64,000 nucleotides of DNA from Virgibacillus profundi (GTDB taxonomy: Bacteria > Bacillota > Bacilli > Bacillales > Amphibacillaceae). Within the stretch, counting starts at the first letter, position 1; each line of letters begins with the position of its first letter. This document shows, one piece after another, positions 18,910-30,901 of the stretch. A program made the translations under genes and the position numbers. The stretch covers positions 1-64,000 of the forward strand of contig NZ_NPOA01000011.1 of the NCBI RefSeq assembly GCF_002287375.1, written 5' to 3'. A model generated the notes under the pieces. That model had not been told where the DNA came from. It saw only the letters and a list, made by a program, of their open reading frames with translations, and made no database searches.

Positions 18910-20441
18910 ATCAAAAAAATTTAGCTGCATTAATTATTTTAGACGGATTTGCTTTCCGTGATGAAGTAAGTGGAAATGCAGTCAAGCAAGCAAATACACC
19001 GAATTTTGATCGATTATGGAATGAATATGCGCATAGTCAATTAACAGCAAGTGGTGAAGCTGTTGGACTTCCTGAAGGACAAATGGGTAATTCAGAGGTT
19101 GGCCATTTAAATATCGGCGCAGGACGCGTGGTCTATCAAAGCTTGACCCGTGTAAATTTATCAATTAAAGAAGGCGACTTTTTTGAAGTGGAAGCATTTC
19201 TGAAAACAATCCATCATGCAAAAACGAATGATAAAGCATTACATCTTTTTGGTTTATTATCAGATGGTGGTGTCCACAGCCATATTAATCATTTATTTGC
19301 ATTACTAAAATTAGCGAAAGATCGTGGACTGGAAAATGTATATGTCCATGCGTTTTTAGATGGTCGTGATGTTGGCCCGCAAACGGCTGGCGATTATATT
19401 AAACAAACTGAGGATAAAATGAAGGAATTGGGCATTGGTAAAATCGCTACAGTTTCCGGACGTTATTATTCAATGGATCGTGATAAGCGTTGGGATCGTG
19501 TGAAAAAAGCCTATGATGCAATGGTGAATGGTGCTGGTCCGAAATACCAGGAACCAATGGAAGTAATTCATGATTCCTATGAAAATGGAATTTATGATGA
19601 GTTCGTAATTCCATCTGTGATTACAGATGAAAATGGCGATCCTGTTGGAAAAGTACAGAATAATGATTCCATTATTTTTTATAACTTCCGTCCCGATCGT
19701 GCCATTCAGATCTCTCGTACATTTGCAAACGCAGACTTCCGTGATTTTGACCGTGGAGAGAATGTTCCCAAAGATCTGGATTTTGTTATGCTGACAAGCT
19801 TTAGTGAAACAGTTGATGGCTATGTCGCATATGAACCTGCAAATCTAGATAATACCGTTGGTGAAGTACTCGCGCAAAATGGAATGAAGCAATTACGCAT
19901 CGCGGAAACAGAAAAATATCCACATGTGACATTTTTCATGAGTGGTGGGCGTGAACAGGAATTTCCTGGTGAAAAACGGATATTAATCAACTCACCAAAG
20001 GTTGCAACATACGACCTGCAGCCGGAGATGAGTGCATATGAAGTTACTGATGCACTACTTGAGGAGCTTGATTCAGGTCAGCAAAATGCAATTATATTAA
20101 ACTTTGCAAACCCGGATATGGTTGGACATTCAGGTATGTTAAAACCAACAATTAAGGCAATCGAAACTGTTGATGAATGTCTTGGGAAAATTGTTGATAA
20201 GATTGAAGAACTTGGCGGGAATGCGATTATTACAGCTGATCACGGTAACTCAGATGAGGTTGTTACCCTTGAAGGGAATCCGATGACAGCACATACGACG
20301 AACCCTGTTCCTGTTATCGTAACGAAAGAAGGTATTGAATTACGTGATGGAGGGAAATTAGCAGATCTATCCCCGACATTGCTTGATTTATTGCAACTGG
20401 AAAAACCGAAAGAAATGACCGGGACATCATTAATTAAATAG
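18906..20441 (+). CDS. gpmI: 2,3-bisphosphoglycerate-independent phosphoglycerate mutase
   Basis: A 511-residue Mn-dependent enzyme of the alkaline phosphatase superfamily converting 3- to 2-phosphoglycerate. The phospho-accepting Ser is in [16 protein letters not shown], metal ligands lie in LIILDGFA near the N-terminus and in [17 protein letters not shown] and [10 protein letters not shown] near the C-terminus. Bacilli depend on this Mn/pH-sensitive form. It starts within the tpiA stop codon. Confidence 0.97.
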   Translation: MNQKNLAALIILDGFAFRDEVSGNAVKQANTPNFDRLWNEYAHSQLTASGEAVGLPEGQMGNSEVGHLNIGAGRVVYQSLTRVNLSIKEGDFFEVEAFLKTIHHAKTNDKALHLFGLLSDGGVHSHINHLFALLKLAKDRGLENVYVHAFLDGRDVGPQTAGDYIKQTEDKMKELGIGKIATVSGRYYSMDRDKRWDRVKKAYDAMVNGAGPKYQEPMEVIHDSYENGIYDEFVIPSVITDENGDPVGKVQNNDSIIFYNFRPDRAIQISRTFANADFRDFDRGENVPKDLDFVMLTSFSETVDGYVAYEPANLDNTVGEVLAQNGMKQLRIAETEKYPHVTFFMSGGREQEFPGEKRILINSPKVATYDLQPEMSAYEVTDALLEELDSGQQNAIILNFANPDMVGHSGMLKPTIKAIETVDECLGKIVDKIEELGGNAIITADHGNSDEVVTLEGNPMTAHTTNPVPVIVTKEGIELRDGGKLADLSPTLLDLLQLEKPKEMTGTSLIK

Positions 20442-20483
20442 AAAATTTGACTAAATGGAAGCCCGAGCTTTTCTTATCTGTGA

Positions 20484-21821
<1,338 letters not shown>

Positions 21822-21844
21822 ATTTCATAAAACTTTTGATAAGA

Positions 21845-21871
21845 AGAGGCAGAGTGATCTGTCTCTTTTTG
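21845..21871 (+). terminator. Terminator of the glycolytic operon
   Basis: AGAGGCAGA and TCTGTCTCT pair (one G-U) around a short loop and are followed by TTTTTG. Confidence 0.8.
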
Positions 21872-21881
21872 TTTTGGCAGA

Positions 21882-22495
21882 TTGAGACTGCGCACTGCTC
21901 CGAAGTGATTTGGGACTGCGATTACTCGCCCTATCAAAAGACTTGTGGTTATCTACCTCGTAGTCGATAGAAAGTGCGACACAGTGAAAATTCATTTGCA
22001 AACGCTGGTTGAGAGCAGGGATTCGCTACGGAAACACATTTCACTTTCCGCGGGCGGCTGGTGAGCCTCCTCGTGCTACGCACTCCGGGGTCTCACCTAT
22101 GCCTTTCCTCCCGCAGGAGTCTTCAATGTGTTTCCTCCGCTGGTATTCCGGTTAATATCGATGAACTGAATTAATAAACAATAAACAAAACATCAAACCA
22201 CCCCACCAGTTCGGGTGAGAGAAGGGCGGTGACTCCTGCGGGAATAGCACGTGTCCGAAGACCCCGCAGAGTGGGTTTCTCGAGGAGGCTAAGGCCGTGC
22301 CCGCGGAAAGCATCCGCCCGGAGCGATCCCGGACGGCAGCAATAGCACATGTTATTGGAATCAATCTCGAGTTACGTCGCACTTTACATCAACTGTGAAG
22401 GTTAAAAAGTAACAAATGGTTTCGATGGGGCGAGTAGTGCGCAGTCCCAGTATTTTGGTGAGGTGAACGATGTGCAGTCCCAAAATTTTCATAAA
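21882..22495. repeat. Large composite imperfect inverted repeat between eno and the nucleoside hydrolase gene
   Basis: There is no gene in this 600-bp, GC-richer stretch. Left-arm segments recur reverse-complemented in the right arm in mirrored order: CTTTCCGCGGGC (22044) with GCCCGCGGAAAG (22299), GAGCCTCCTCG (22063) with CGAGGAGGCT (22281), GGGGTCT with AGACCCC, TTCCTCCCGCAGGAGTC (22104) with GACTCCTGCGGGAA (22231), and outermost GACTGCG...ACTCGCCC with GGGCGAGTAGTGCGCAGTC. The inner approximately 80-bp units look like a Bacillaceae intergenic repeat present twice in opposite directions. Confidence 0.8.
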
Positions 22496-22599
22496 GAGCC
22501 GATTACTAATAATACATGAAGCAAATTATCGCCCCAAATGGTATAGGACAAATCAATTGTTTAATATACTGTAAAGAGATCTACCACAGGGGGGATTAT

Positions 22600-23577
22600 T
22601 TGGCACAAAAGGTACTGTTATTCGGTGATATAGGAATTGATGATACTGTTGCGCTTATTTATGCTTATCTTAATGAAGATGTTGATGTAGTTGGTGTTGT
22701 TGCAGACTATGGAAATATCTCAAGGGAGAATGCTTTGGCTAATATCCGTTATGTGAAAAGTTTATTTAAAGCGGAGGCAACGGAAGATATAAAAATTATA
22801 TCAGGTGCTGAAATCCCTATGACAGGGGAACTTCCGGAATACGTTCCTGAGATACATGGGGAGTATGGATTGGGGCCAATTATTCCCCCCACCGATGGGA
22901 TGGAAGACATAAGTGAGAATTTTTTTGAAATAGTTGATATTATAAAGCAATATCAGGATGAATTAATTATTGTTAATATTGGCAGACTGACATCACTTGC
23001 TACTATGTTTATTTTGTACCGTGAATTAATGAGTAAGGTAAATGCTTTTTACATTATGGGTGGTGCGTTTTGGGTCCCGGGAAATGTAACGGCAGTGTCT
23101 GAAGCAAACTTTCACGGTGACCCTGTAGCAGCTCAAGTGGTTCTTACCTATGCCGAAAATGTTACCATCATTCCTCTGAATGTTACGGAAAAGGCAATTG
23201 CTACGCCTCAAATGGTAGACTATATTGATAGTGTTGGAGAAATAGATATAGTGAAGCCGTTAATTGATTATTATTATGATTTTTATAAAAAGAGAAATCC
23301 CAATGTTCAAGGGAGTCCACTTCACGATGTTCTGACAGTAATGGCAACCATCCATGAAGATATGTTTACATTTCAAAACTTGCCTGTTGTTATTGTTCAG
23401 GGCCAGACAGGTATAGAACGCGGGCAAAGTATTGCAGATTTAAGGCCATATGTTACACTCGCCGAGACAGAAGAAGAGACTGAGGAAGAAGTAAGAAGAC
23501 ATCGCATCGCTTTCAATATGGACTATAAAAAATTCTATACTGATTTCATGACGATCATGACAGGACAGAGGTTTTAA
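22600..23577 (+). CDS. Nucleoside hydrolase family protein
   Basis: I start at TTG 22600 (325 residues, LAQKVLLFGD), because AGGGGGGAT lies just upstream; a longer ATG reading from 22516 has no ribosome site. Nucleoside hydrolases release ribose from purine or pyrimidine nucleosides, with Ca bound by an N-terminal DTDxxxDD motif. Here it is GDIGIDDT, so the first Asp pair is altered but the later Asp-Asp is kept. MGGAFWVPGN corresponds to the family's MGG motif, and SPLHDVLTV supplies the C-terminal His-Asp Ca ligand. Substrate is unclear. Confidence 0.85.
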   Translation: MAQKVLLFGDIGIDDTVALIYAYLNEDVDVVGVVADYGNISRENALANIRYVKSLFKAEATEDIKIISGAEIPMTGELPEYVPEIHGEYGLGPIIPPTDGMEDISENFFEIVDIIKQYQDELIIVNIGRLTSLATMFILYRELMSKVNAFYIMGGAFWVPGNVTAVSEANFHGDPVAAQVVLTYAENVTIIPLNVTEKAIATPQMVDYIDSVGEIDIVKPLIDYYYDFYKKRNPNVQGSPLHDVLTVMATIHEDMFTFQNLPVVIVQGQTGIERGQSIADLRPYVTLAETEEETEEEVRRHRIAFNMDYKKFYTDFMTIMTGQRF

Positions 23578-23595
23578 TAAAGGGATTTAAGTTTA

Positions 23596-23628
23596 AGAGT
23601 GATAGCAAAATATGCTATCACTCTTTAT
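23596..23628 (+). terminator. Terminator after the nucleoside hydrolase gene
   Basis: AGAGTGATAGCA and TGCTATCACTCT form a perfect 12-bp stem with a 4-nt loop, followed by TTTAT. Confidence 0.85.
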
Positions 23629-23667
23629 AGTTTATCGATAAATGTGCTACTCTATTTTTAGAGAGAG

Positions 23668-24255
23668 GTGAGCACGATCGATATTTTAAAAACAATAAAA
23701 GAGCGAAGATCCATACATACATTTAAAGAGCAGGAAGTTGAACCGGAAATAATAAAGGAAATTTTCACATATGGCTCCTATGCCCCCACACATTATATGA
23801 AAGAGCCCTGGAATATTAAATTGTATCAGCAGAAGGGGAAGCAGAAATTTGTAGATGCGATTATATCAAGCTATCAGCGGATTGGAATGATAAAAAAAGA
23901 TAATGATCCAAAGACACTGCATATGATAGAGTCGATGGAAAAGTTTTTATTAGCAATTCCACATCATGCTGTTATATATTTGAAGAGAGAAGATGATCCT
24001 GTTCGCTATGAAGAGGAATACGCTGCTGTTTGTGCATTTATCCAAAACACTCAGCTGGCAGCATGGGAGTATGGTGTTGGAATGCTTTGGACAATCACAC
24101 CATACATGCATGACCCGGAATTTCTACAGGCTATTGGGTTGAATTCTGATGAAATGCAGATTGCAGCAGTTATGCAGATAGGCTATCCGGAAAGAGTACC
24201 ACGTGATAAAGAAAGAACTCCGATAGAGGAGAAGATGGAAGTTATAGTGGATTAA
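23668..24255 (+). CDS. Nitroreductase family protein
   Basis: A 195-residue FMN-dependent nitroreductase-like protein: IKERRSIHTFK carries the FMN phosphate-binding Arg residues, SYAPTHYMKEPW the second FMN contact, and the C-terminal part IGYPERVPRDKERTPIEE closes the dimer. Start choice is awkward. The GTG at 23668 overlaps the best ribosome site (AGAGAGGTGA); the codon at the ideal distance is ATC at 23677, which would give a start at IDILKTIKERR. Substrate unknown. Confidence 0.82.
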   Translation: MSTIDILKTIKERRSIHTFKEQEVEPEIIKEIFTYGSYAPTHYMKEPWNIKLYQQKGKQKFVDAIISSYQRIGMIKKDNDPKTLHMIESMEKFLLAIPHHAVIYLKREDDPVRYEEEYAAVCAFIQNTQLAAWEYGVGMLWTITPYMHDPEFLQAIGLNSDEMQIAAVMQIGYPERVPRDKERTPIEEKMEVIVD

Positions 24256-24296
24256 GGTGAGTCACGCACCAGCCCACACAAACCCGCACCATACGC

Positions 24297-24333
24297 ATAA
24301 AAAAGCGCTCAGCCCTCCTCGGACTAAGCGCTC
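24297..24333 (-). terminator. Terminator of ptsI
   Basis: On the minus strand GAGCGCTTAGTCC pairs with GGGCTGAGCGCTT around GAGGA and is followed by TTTTTTATG. It may also stop plus-strand transcription from the nitroreductase gene. Confidence 0.8.
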
Positions 24334-24340
24334 CATACAG

Positions 24341-26053
24341 TTATTCTGTTAATTCCTTAACAAATTCCACAACTTCCTCTGCAGTTCCCATTGCCAGCAT
24401 TTTATCTTTATTTGCTGCTAAATTCTTTTTGGAAAGCCCACGTATCTGTGTGCGTGCAGGTAAAACAGAAGTGGCACTCATGCTGAATTCATCCAGTCCA
24501 AGTCCGAGAAGAATTGGAATTGCAATTGGATCGCCAGCCATTTCGCCACACATGCCAGCCCATTTATTTTCACTGTGTGCTGCTTCAATAACATTGTTTA
24601 CCAAGTTCAGAATTGCTGGGTGATATGGCTGGTATAGGTAAGAAACCTGTGTGTTCATACGATCAGCAGCCATTGTATATTGAATCAAATCATTTGTTCC
24701 GATACTGAAGAAGTCAACCTCTTTTGCAAATTGTTTTGCAATGACAGCTGTTGATGGAATTTCTACCATTATTCCAACTTCTATATGATCAGAAACCTTC
24801 ACACCTTCATTTTTTAATGCTTCTTTTTCATCCAATAAAATTGCTTTTGCCTGACGGAATTCTTCAAGTGTCGCAATCATTGGGAACATAATTTTTAAAT
24901 TACCATGTACACTTGCACGTAGTAGTGCACGTAATTGTGGACGGAAGACATATTCATTTTCCAAACAGAAACGAATAGCACGGAAGCCTAAAAATGGGTT
25001 CAGTTCTTTTGGTAAATCCAGATAATCTAATTCTTTATCTCCACCGATATCCAATGTACGTACAACAACAGGTTTATCACCCATTTGTTCCAGTACAGAT
25101 TTATATGCATCGTATTGCTCGTCCTCTGTAGGTAATTCATTTTTACCCATATATAAAAACTCTGTACGGTACAGCCCGACACCTTCACCACCATTATTTA
25201 ATACACCTTCAACATCTTCCGGTGTACCAATATTAGCGGCTAATTCAACCTGTTCACCGTCGCCTGAGAAGGTTGGTTCTTCTTTCAGCTTTGCCCATTC
25301 TTCTTTTTGCTTGGCAAATTCCTCCTGTTTCCCGCGGTATGTTGTTAGTTCTTCATCAGATGGATCAATTAGTATGATACCTTCATTTCCATCAACAATG
25401 ACGATTTGATCCTGTGAAACTGATGTAGTGATTTCTTTTGTTCCAACAATTGCCGGAATTTCAAGAGATCTCGCCATAATGGCTGAATGTGATGTACGAC
25501 CACCAATATCTGTTGCAAAGCCTTTTACAAATTGGCGATTTAATTGTGCTGTGTCAGATGGGGTCAAATCATTTGCAAGCACGATTACTTCTTCGTCAAT
25601 TAATGCGGGATTCGGAAAAGTTACCCCAAGTAAATGCGCCATTACCCGTTTTGTCACATCCTGAATATCTGCAGCACGTTCGCGCATGTATTCATTATCC
25701 ATATTTTTAAACATATCGATAAACATATCGGCTACTTCCTGAAGCGCCTCTTCAGCCATTACATTATCGGAGGAAATTTTATCTTTAATAGGATTGATTA
25801 GTTCAGGGTCACTCAGGACAAGAAGGTGTGCTGAGAAAATTTCTGCATGCTCATCACCAAGTTCTTTCTTTGTATGTGCTTTAATTTTTTCCAGTTCCTG
25901 CTTTGAAATTTCTAAAGCTTTATCTAATCTTTCAATTTCAGTATTTGGATTATCTATAGCTACTTTTTCAAATGTTAAATCTGGTGCAGCCAAATGGTAT
26001 GCCTTTGCAATGGCAATCCCTGATGATGCTGCGATTCCTTGGATATTCTTCAT
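24341..26053 (-). CDS. ptsI: Phosphoenolpyruvate-protein phosphotransferase (PTS Enzyme I)
   Basis: A 570-residue Enzyme I. It takes phosphate from phosphoenolpyruvate onto the active His in [13 protein letters not shown] and passes it to HPr. The PEP-binding domain shows [36 protein letters not shown] and the Cys of [10 protein letters not shown]. In B. subtilis ptsI follows ptsG-ptsH. Here no ptsH is visible upstream; the neighbour is an alpha/beta hydrolase on the same strand. HPr must be encoded elsewhere. Ribosome site AAAGGCGG, own terminator. Confidence 0.96.
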   Translation of the reverse strand: MKNIQGIAASSGIAIAKAYHLAAPDLTFEKVAIDNPNTEIERLDKALEISKQELEKIKAHTKKELGDEHAEIFSAHLLVLSDPELINPIKDKISSDNVMAEEALQEVADMFIDMFKNMDNEYMRERAADIQDVTKRVMAHLLGVTFPNPALIDEEVIVLANDLTPSDTAQLNRQFVKGFATDIGGRTSHSAIMARSLEIPAIVGTKEITTSVSQDQIVIVDGNEGIILIDPSDEELTTYRGKQEEFAKQKEEWAKLKEEPTFSGDGEQVELAANIGTPEDVEGVLNNGGEGVGLYRTEFLYMGKNELPTEDEQYDAYKSVLEQMGDKPVVVRTLDIGGDKELDYLDLPKELNPFLGFRAIRFCLENEYVFRPQLRALLRASVHGNLKIMFPMIATLEEFRQAKAILLDEKEALKNEGVKVSDHIEVGIMVEIPSTAVIAKQFAKEVDFFSIGTNDLIQYTMAADRMNTQVSYLYQPYHPAILNLVNNVIEAAHSENKWAGMCGEMAGDPIAIPILLGLGLDEFSMSATSVLPARTQIRGLSKKNLAANKDKMLAMGTAEEVVEFVKELTE

Positions 26054-26168
26054 ATGATTATTCCGCCTTTCAAGGTATGAGTTTCAATGATTACACTCCT
26101 CATCTATTTTATACGTATTTACAGGTAGATTCAAGGAAAGCACAAGACTTGAAACAAAGAATTCACTT

Positions 26169-27092
26169 TTAGAAATTATTCTCCATCCACCGATAAATTG
26201 CAGTATATACTTCATCTTTATTCAATTCATTTAATAATTCATGACGGCCATCTGTGAAAAGCATTGTTGTAATGTTTTCAAGACCTATCTTTTCATAAAG
26301 ATTCGCTGTTTTCCAAATCCCTTTTGAATAATTCCCAACTGGATCAGCATCCCCACTTATGATTAATAATGGAAGGTCATTTCGAATGGAGTGATTCAGC
26401 TTCTGGTTATTCATGGTTATTAATCCTGACATTAAATCATAGAAAAATCGTGAAGTAGGAATAAATCCCGTGTGCGGATCATCTATATAGATTTGAACTG
26501 CTTTTTCATCACCGGATAGCCAGTCAAAGCCTGTGTTTTTTTGTTTGATTTTTTTATTATAAGTACCAAATGCAAGTGAATTCATAAGCTTGGATTCTTT
26601 CCTGGGTGGTAGTATTTCTGCTAACTTTTTACCGGCAAGCGATTTTAGTTTTGGAAAATAACCGGTTCCGGACAATATAGCTCCATCAATAGCGCCACTA
26701 TATTCCTGCAGGTAATTTCTCACCATAAAAGAACCCATACTATGTCCCATCAGAAATATAGGGGTGTGTGGATGATCTAATTTAATTTGCTTCGTGATGG
26801 CATATAAATCTTCTGTTGTTTTTGTGAAACCATCTTCTGCGGCAAAATAACCAAGTAATCCTTGTTTTTCACCGGTATTGCCATGTCCCCTGTGATCGTT
26901 TCCATAAACGAAAATATCTTTTTCCAATAAATGCTCCGCAAATTCTTTGTAACGATTAATATGCTCAACCATTCCATGAGAAAGCTGTACAATTGCTTTT
27001 GGTTTTTCAACCGAAGTGAACCACTTTTTTACATAAATCTCGACGTCATCATCCATCTTCATCCAAAAAGTCTTCTCCATATTATTATCCAT
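26169..27092 (-). CDS. Alpha/beta hydrolase, monoacylglycerol lipase/lysophospholipase type
   Basis: A 307-residue member of the serine aminopeptidase S33/Hydrolase_4 family. The nucleophile Ser is in FLMGHSMGSFM, an oxyanion-side motif in QLSHGMVEHINRY, the Asp in LIISGDADPVG and the His in TDGRHELLNE. NDHRGHGNTGE is typical of monoacylglycerol lipases. No signal peptide, so cytoplasmic. It lies 115 bp upstream of ptsI on the same strand. The start may be either of two close ATG codons (27092 or 27080). Confidence 0.85.
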   Translation of the reverse strand: MDNNMEKTFWMKMDDDVEIYVKKWFTSVEKPKAIVQLSHGMVEHINRYKEFAEHLLEKDIFVYGNDHRGHGNTGEKQGLLGYFAAEDGFTKTTEDLYAITKQIKLDHPHTPIFLMGHSMGSFMVRNYLQEYSGAIDGAILSGTGYFPKLKSLAGKKLAEILPPRKESKLMNSLAFGTYNKKIKQKNTGFDWLSGDEKAVQIYIDDPHTGFIPTSRFFYDLMSGLITMNNQKLNHSIRNDLPLLIISGDADPVGNYSKGIWKTANLYEKIGLENITTMLFTDGRHELLNELNKDEVYTAIYRWMENNF

Positions 27093-27330
27093 CCTATCCT
27101 GTACAAAGTCTTACTTATTATGATAAAATTAAATGGTAGAAACGTCCAATTTGTATAAGGTATTATTAAAGTCTAAAAATATAGCTTGCTTTATAAAACA
27201 GTATTATGCTAAAGTAACTTATAGGTATTTGTATGTCAGGTTTCTGAGCGAATCACCCTTGAAGCAGAGCTTGCAGGGGTCGAAGCAGGGCATGTGCTTT
27301 TCAACGGATCAGGGGGTGTCTTTCGTAATC

Positions 27331-27561
27331 ATGACTAGTTTAGTAAACATATTATTAGTAATTAATTCAATTATAATGATTGTACTGATCTTATTACAAT
27401 CAGGAGCAAGTGCTGGCCTTTCAGGAGCTATTTCTGGAGGAGCGGAACAATTATTTGGAAAACAAAAAGCACGAGGCTTAGACTTGGTTTTACATCGGGG
27501 TACAATAGTTACCGGTGTATTGTTCTTCGTACTTGCTTTTCTAAGTGGATATATCGTTTAA
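27331..27561 (+). CDS. secG: Preprotein translocase subunit SecG
   Basis: A 76-residue protein from ATG 27331 with two membrane helices linked by a Gly-rich cytoplasmic loop ([20 protein letters not shown]), the standard SecG layout. It joins SecYE and assists SecA-driven export. AGGGGGTG lies 12 nt upstream, a slightly long spacing. A terminator follows, but the next genes keep the conserved secG-esterase-rnr-smpB order of Bacilli. Confidence 0.93.
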   Translation: MTSLVNILLVINSIIMIVLILLQSGASAGLSGAISGGAEQLFGKQKARGLDLVLHRGTIVTGVLFFVLAFLSGYIV

Positions 27562-27569
27562 TGGAAAAT

Positions 27570-27604
27570 AACCCTTATCACAAAAGCGTGATAAGGGTTT
27601 TTAG
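27570..27604 (+). terminator. Terminator after secG
   Basis: AACCCTTATCAC and GTGATAAGGGTT form a perfect 12-bp stem around AAAAGC, followed by TTTTAG. Confidence 0.88.
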
Positions 27605-27677
27605 TTTAAGAAATGATGTACAATCTAAAATAAAGGGTAATTTAAATAGTAGGTAACAGCTAAGGAGATGAACTTTA

Positions 27678-28424
27678 ATGAAAGTAGTACAACCAAAACC
27701 TTTTACGTTTGAAGCGGGCCCACGTGCGGTATTATTATTACATGGGTTCACAGGACATTCTGCAGATGTGCGTATGCTTGGGAGATTTTTACAAAAGAAA
27801 GGCTATACAAGCCATGCACCGATTTACAGAGGGCATGGACTGCCACCGGAGGAATTAATAAAAGCGAGCCCTGATGAATGGTGGGAAGATGTGCAGACTG
27901 CATATCAGCATTTAAAGGAACTTGGCTATGAGGAGATTGCTGTAGCGGGGCTTTCCCTTGGCGGTGTTTTGGGTTTAAAGCTTGCCTATTCTAAAGAAAC
28001 TAAAGCAATTATTACCATGTGTTCCCCAATGTTTTTTGACAATGAAACACAATTAACGGAAGGGTTTCAATCTTTTTCAAAAGAGTACAAGCAGCTTGAA
28101 GGTAAAGACGAAGAGACGATTCAGGCAGAAGTAAAGGAACTTATGGAAAATTCAACAGATGTATTTGAGCACCTGGCTGCATTCATTACAGAGGTGAAAA
28201 ATGAAATTGATACAATTTACACACCAGCTTTGGTCGTTCAGGCACGTAAAGATGAAATGATCAACACAAAAAGTGCTGATTACATTTACGACAATGTCGA
28301 ATCAGACGAGAAAGAAATAAAGTGGTATGAAAATTCCGGACATGTGATTACTTTGGATAAAGAAAAGGAACAGTTACATGAAGATATTTTTCAATTCCTT
28401 GAAACACTTCACTGGAATGAATGA
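27678..28424 (+). CDS. est: Carboxylesterase (Est30/YvaK family)
   Basis: A 248-residue alpha/beta hydrolase of the Est30 type. LLLHGFTGHSADVR gives the oxyanion region, GLSLGG the nucleophile Ser, LVVQARKDEMI the Asp and ENSGHVITLD the His. Est30 enzymes hydrolyse short-chain esters, and members of this family are almost always between secG and rnr in Bacilli, as here. The ribosome site is AAGGAGATG. The biological substrate is unknown. Confidence 0.9.
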   Translation: MKVVQPKPFTFEAGPRAVLLLHGFTGHSADVRMLGRFLQKKGYTSHAPIYRGHGLPPEELIKASPDEWWEDVQTAYQHLKELGYEEIAVAGLSLGGVLGLKLAYSKETKAIITMCSPMFFDNETQLTEGFQSFSKEYKQLEGKDEETIQAEVKELMENSTDVFEHLAAFITEVKNEIDTIYTPALVVQARKDEMINTKSADYIYDNVESDEKEIKWYENSGHVITLDKEKEQLHEDIFQFLETLHWNE

Positions 28425-28472
28425 TTATTTTTGGTAAAAAAGTCAACAATAGGAAGGAAAGAGGGTGAGCGA

Positions 28473-30644
28473 ATGATAGATAAGATACGGGAGTTTTTTA
28501 AAGAAAATGGAACAAAGCCATTATCTGTGGATGAGCTGGAAGAGGTACTTGAAATAGAGGACGCAGTTGATTTTAAAGAATTAGTAAAAGCTTTAAATGA
28601 ACTGGAAGACGGTGGAGAACTTGTACGAACAAGAAAAAACCGCTTCGGCCTGCCTGAGAAGATGAACCTGGTCCGTGGCAGGATTCAAATGCATGCAAAA
28701 GGTTTTGCATTTTTGATACCAGATGATGAAAACCAGACAGATGTTTATATACATCATTCCGATCTTGCTTCAGCAATGAATAAAGATAAAGTATTAGTTC
28801 GTCTGGAAAAGAAAGATGATAATGGGAATCGCCCGGAAGGTACAGTAATTCGGATTCTGGAACGGGCTACATTACAGGTTGTCGGCACATTTGAAGATAA
28901 TCGGTCTTTTGGATTTGTAATTGCTGATGATAAACGGATTCCAAATGATATTTTCATCCCTAAAAGTATGACAAACGGTGCTGTAAGCGGTCATAAGGTC
29001 ATTGCACATATTACCAAATATCCTGAAGGCCGAAAAAGTGCTGAAGGGGAAATCATCCATATTCTTGGCCATAAAAATGATCCCGGCATTGATATAATTT
29101 CAATTATTCATAAGCACGGAATCAAAATTGACTTTCCTGATGAAGTGCTTGATCAGGCGAAAAACACACCAGAAACTATTTCCGAAGACGAACTGGTTGG
29201 TCGCAAAGATTTGCGGGATGAGGTTATCGTTACCATTGACGGTGCAGATGCCAAGGATCTGGATGATGCTGTAATGGTGAAAAAGCTTGATAATGGAAAT
29301 TATAAACTTGGTGTGTATATTGCTGACGTTAGTTATTATATGGAGCAGGATTCCGCAATGGATAAGGAAGCATATGAACGTGGGACAAGTGTGTATTTGG
29401 TGGATAGAGTTATTCCAATGATTCCACATCGACTTTCCAATGGTATTTGTTCATTGAATCCTCATGTGGATCGGCTCACACTTGGTTGTGAAATGGAGAT
29501 TACATCCGCTGGTGAGGTTGTTAATCACGATATTTTCCAAAGTGTAATTAAAACTACGGAAAGAATGACCTATCATGATGTAAATAAAATATTGGTCGAT
29601 AAAGATGAGGAATTACGGGACAAGTACAAAGCCCTGGTGCCGATGTTTGAACAAATGGAAAAGCTCGCTTCTGTTTTAAATGGAAAACGAATGGGAAGAG
29701 GAGCCATTGATTTCGACTTTAAAGAAGCACAAGTGCTTGTAGATAAAAGTGGAAAGCCTGAAGATGTGGTACTGCGTGAACGGTCAGTTGGAGAGCGGTT
29801 AATTGAAGAATTTATGCTGGCAGCCAATGAAACGGTAGCTGAACATATTCACTGGATGGATGTTCCATTCATTCATCGTATCCATGAAGACCCGGATCAG
29901 GGAAAACTTCATAGTTTTTTCGAATTTTTAGCAGGACTAGGATATGCAGTTAAAGGAACTGCCAATGAGATACATCCACAGGCATTGCAAAAGGTGATCG
30001 AAGAAGTGAAAGAGAAACCTGAAGAAATGATTGTATCCAAGCTTATGCTGCGTTCAATGAAACAAGCAAAATATGATCCGCAAAGTATTGGACACTTTGG
30101 TTTAGCGACAGAGTTTTACACACATTTTACTTCGCCAATACGCCGATATCCGGATTTAATTGTTCATCGATTAATTCGAACCTATCTGATAGACAAACAA
30201 TTGGATAAAAAAACAATCAATCACTGGAAAGAAAATCTCCCTGAGATTGCTAGACATACATCTGAGATGGAGCGCGCTGCTGTGGATGCAGAGCGGGAAA
30301 CAGATGATTTGAAAAAAGCAGAGTTTATGCAAGATAAAATTGGTGAGGAATACACTGGTGTTATTAGCTCTGTGACAAACTTTGGCTTGTTTGTAGAATT
30401 GGAAAATACAATTGAAGGACTTGTTCATGTCAGCCATTTAACAGATGATTATTATCATCATGATGAACGAAGTCATGCCATGATCGGTGAGAGAACAGGC
30501 AATATTTACCGGATTGGTGATGAAGTGGAAGTAAGAGTAATTAGTGTAAATACAGATGAGCGCGCTGTTGACTTTGAAATGATCCGTGCTGAGAAGCCGA
30601 AGAAAAAACCTAAAAAAGGGAAAGCAAAACAACAACGTAAATAA
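28473..30644 (+). CDS. rnr: Ribonuclease R
   Basis: A 723-residue 3'-5' exoribonuclease. I start at ATG 28473 behind GAGGGTGAG rather than the in-frame GTG-type upstream extension at 28431. Layout: N-terminal helical domain, two cold-shock domains, the RNB catalytic domain with [12 protein letters not shown] (Asp residues binding Mg), a C-terminal S1 domain ([19 protein letters not shown]) and a Lys-rich tail that binds structured RNA. It degrades structured RNA and, with SmpB and tmRNA encoded just downstream, faulty mRNA on stalled ribosomes. Confidence 0.95.
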   Translation: MIDKIREFFKENGTKPLSVDELEEVLEIEDAVDFKELVKALNELEDGGELVRTRKNRFGLPEKMNLVRGRIQMHAKGFAFLIPDDENQTDVYIHHSDLASAMNKDKVLVRLEKKDDNGNRPEGTVIRILERATLQVVGTFEDNRSFGFVIADDKRIPNDIFIPKSMTNGAVSGHKVIAHITKYPEGRKSAEGEIIHILGHKNDPGIDIISIIHKHGIKIDFPDEVLDQAKNTPETISEDELVGRKDLRDEVIVTIDGADAKDLDDAVMVKKLDNGNYKLGVYIADVSYYMEQDSAMDKEAYERGTSVYLVDRVIPMIPHRLSNGICSLNPHVDRLTLGCEMEITSAGEVVNHDIFQSVIKTTERMTYHDVNKILVDKDEELRDKYKALVPMFEQMEKLASVLNGKRMGRGAIDFDFKEAQVLVDKSGKPEDVVLRERSVGERLIEEFMLAANETVAEHIHWMDVPFIHRIHEDPDQGKLHSFFEFLAGLGYAVKGTANEIHPQALQKVIEEVKEKPEEMIVSKLMLRSMKQAKYDPQSIGHFGLATEFYTHFTSPIRRYPDLIVHRLIRTYLIDKQLDKKTINHWKENLPEIARHTSEMERAAVDAERETDDLKKAEFMQDKIGEEYTGVISSVTNFGLFVELENTIEGLVHVSHLTDDYYHHDERSHAMIGERTGNIYRIGDEVEVRVISVNTDERAVDFEMIRAEKPKKKPKKGKAKQQRK

Positions 30645-30670
30645 AATTGAACAAAAAGCGATCCCGAAAC

Positions 30671-30707
30671 CGCTGGTCAGTTATAATAAACTGATCAGCG
30701 ATTTTTT
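30671..30707 (+). terminator. Terminator after rnr
   Basis: CGCTGGTCAGTT and AACTGATCAGCG pair (one G-U) around ATAATA and are followed by ATTTTTT. Confidence 0.88.
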
Positions 30708-30709
30708 GG

Positions 30710-30794
30710 TCGATAAGAAAGTATAAAACTTTCTTATCGACATAAGTGCAACTAGGGCATTCGCCTAAAAGCTTGGCGAATGCAAGTTTTCTAA
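30710..30794 (+). repeat. Double-hairpin dispersed repeat, copy 1
   Basis: Hairpin A is TCGATAAGAAAGT with its complement ACTTTCTTATCGA; then CATAAGTGCAACTAGGG; then hairpin B CATTCGCC with GGCGAATG; it ends in AAGTTTTCTAA. Further copies lie at 41723, 46757, 51611 and 63384. This copy is between the rnr terminator and the ZIP transporter promoter. Confidence 0.85.
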
Positions 30795-30872
30795 TTAAAA
30801 TAAAACATGCATCATTTAAAAAACAATGCATATAATTTAATTAAATTAATTTGCCTTAAACCAACTTTATTG

Positions 30873-30901
30873 TTGACATCTAACTATTTGTTATCTATAC
30901 T
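30873..30901 (+). promoter_or_regulatory. Strong sigma-A promoter of the ZIP transporter gene
   Basis: TTGACA (30873-30878) and TATACT (30896-30901) are separated by exactly 17 bp. The leader to the ATG at 31025 would be about 115 nt; I see no clear riboswitch in it. Confidence 0.8.

Noticed and set aside
22152-22382. A minus-strand reading of 76 codons inside the large inverted repeat
   Set aside because: The sequence is explained by the paired arms of the repeat; the reading has no start signal and protein-unlike composition.
27133-27330. N-terminal extension of SecG
   Set aside because: The 66 extra residues are unlike any SecG, and the membrane protein begins normally at ATG 27331.
30841-30866. 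TTTGCCTTAAACC upstream of the ZIP transporter promoter as a metal-regulator site
   Set aside because: Only one half resembles an MntR-type box; the palindrome is too weak to call.
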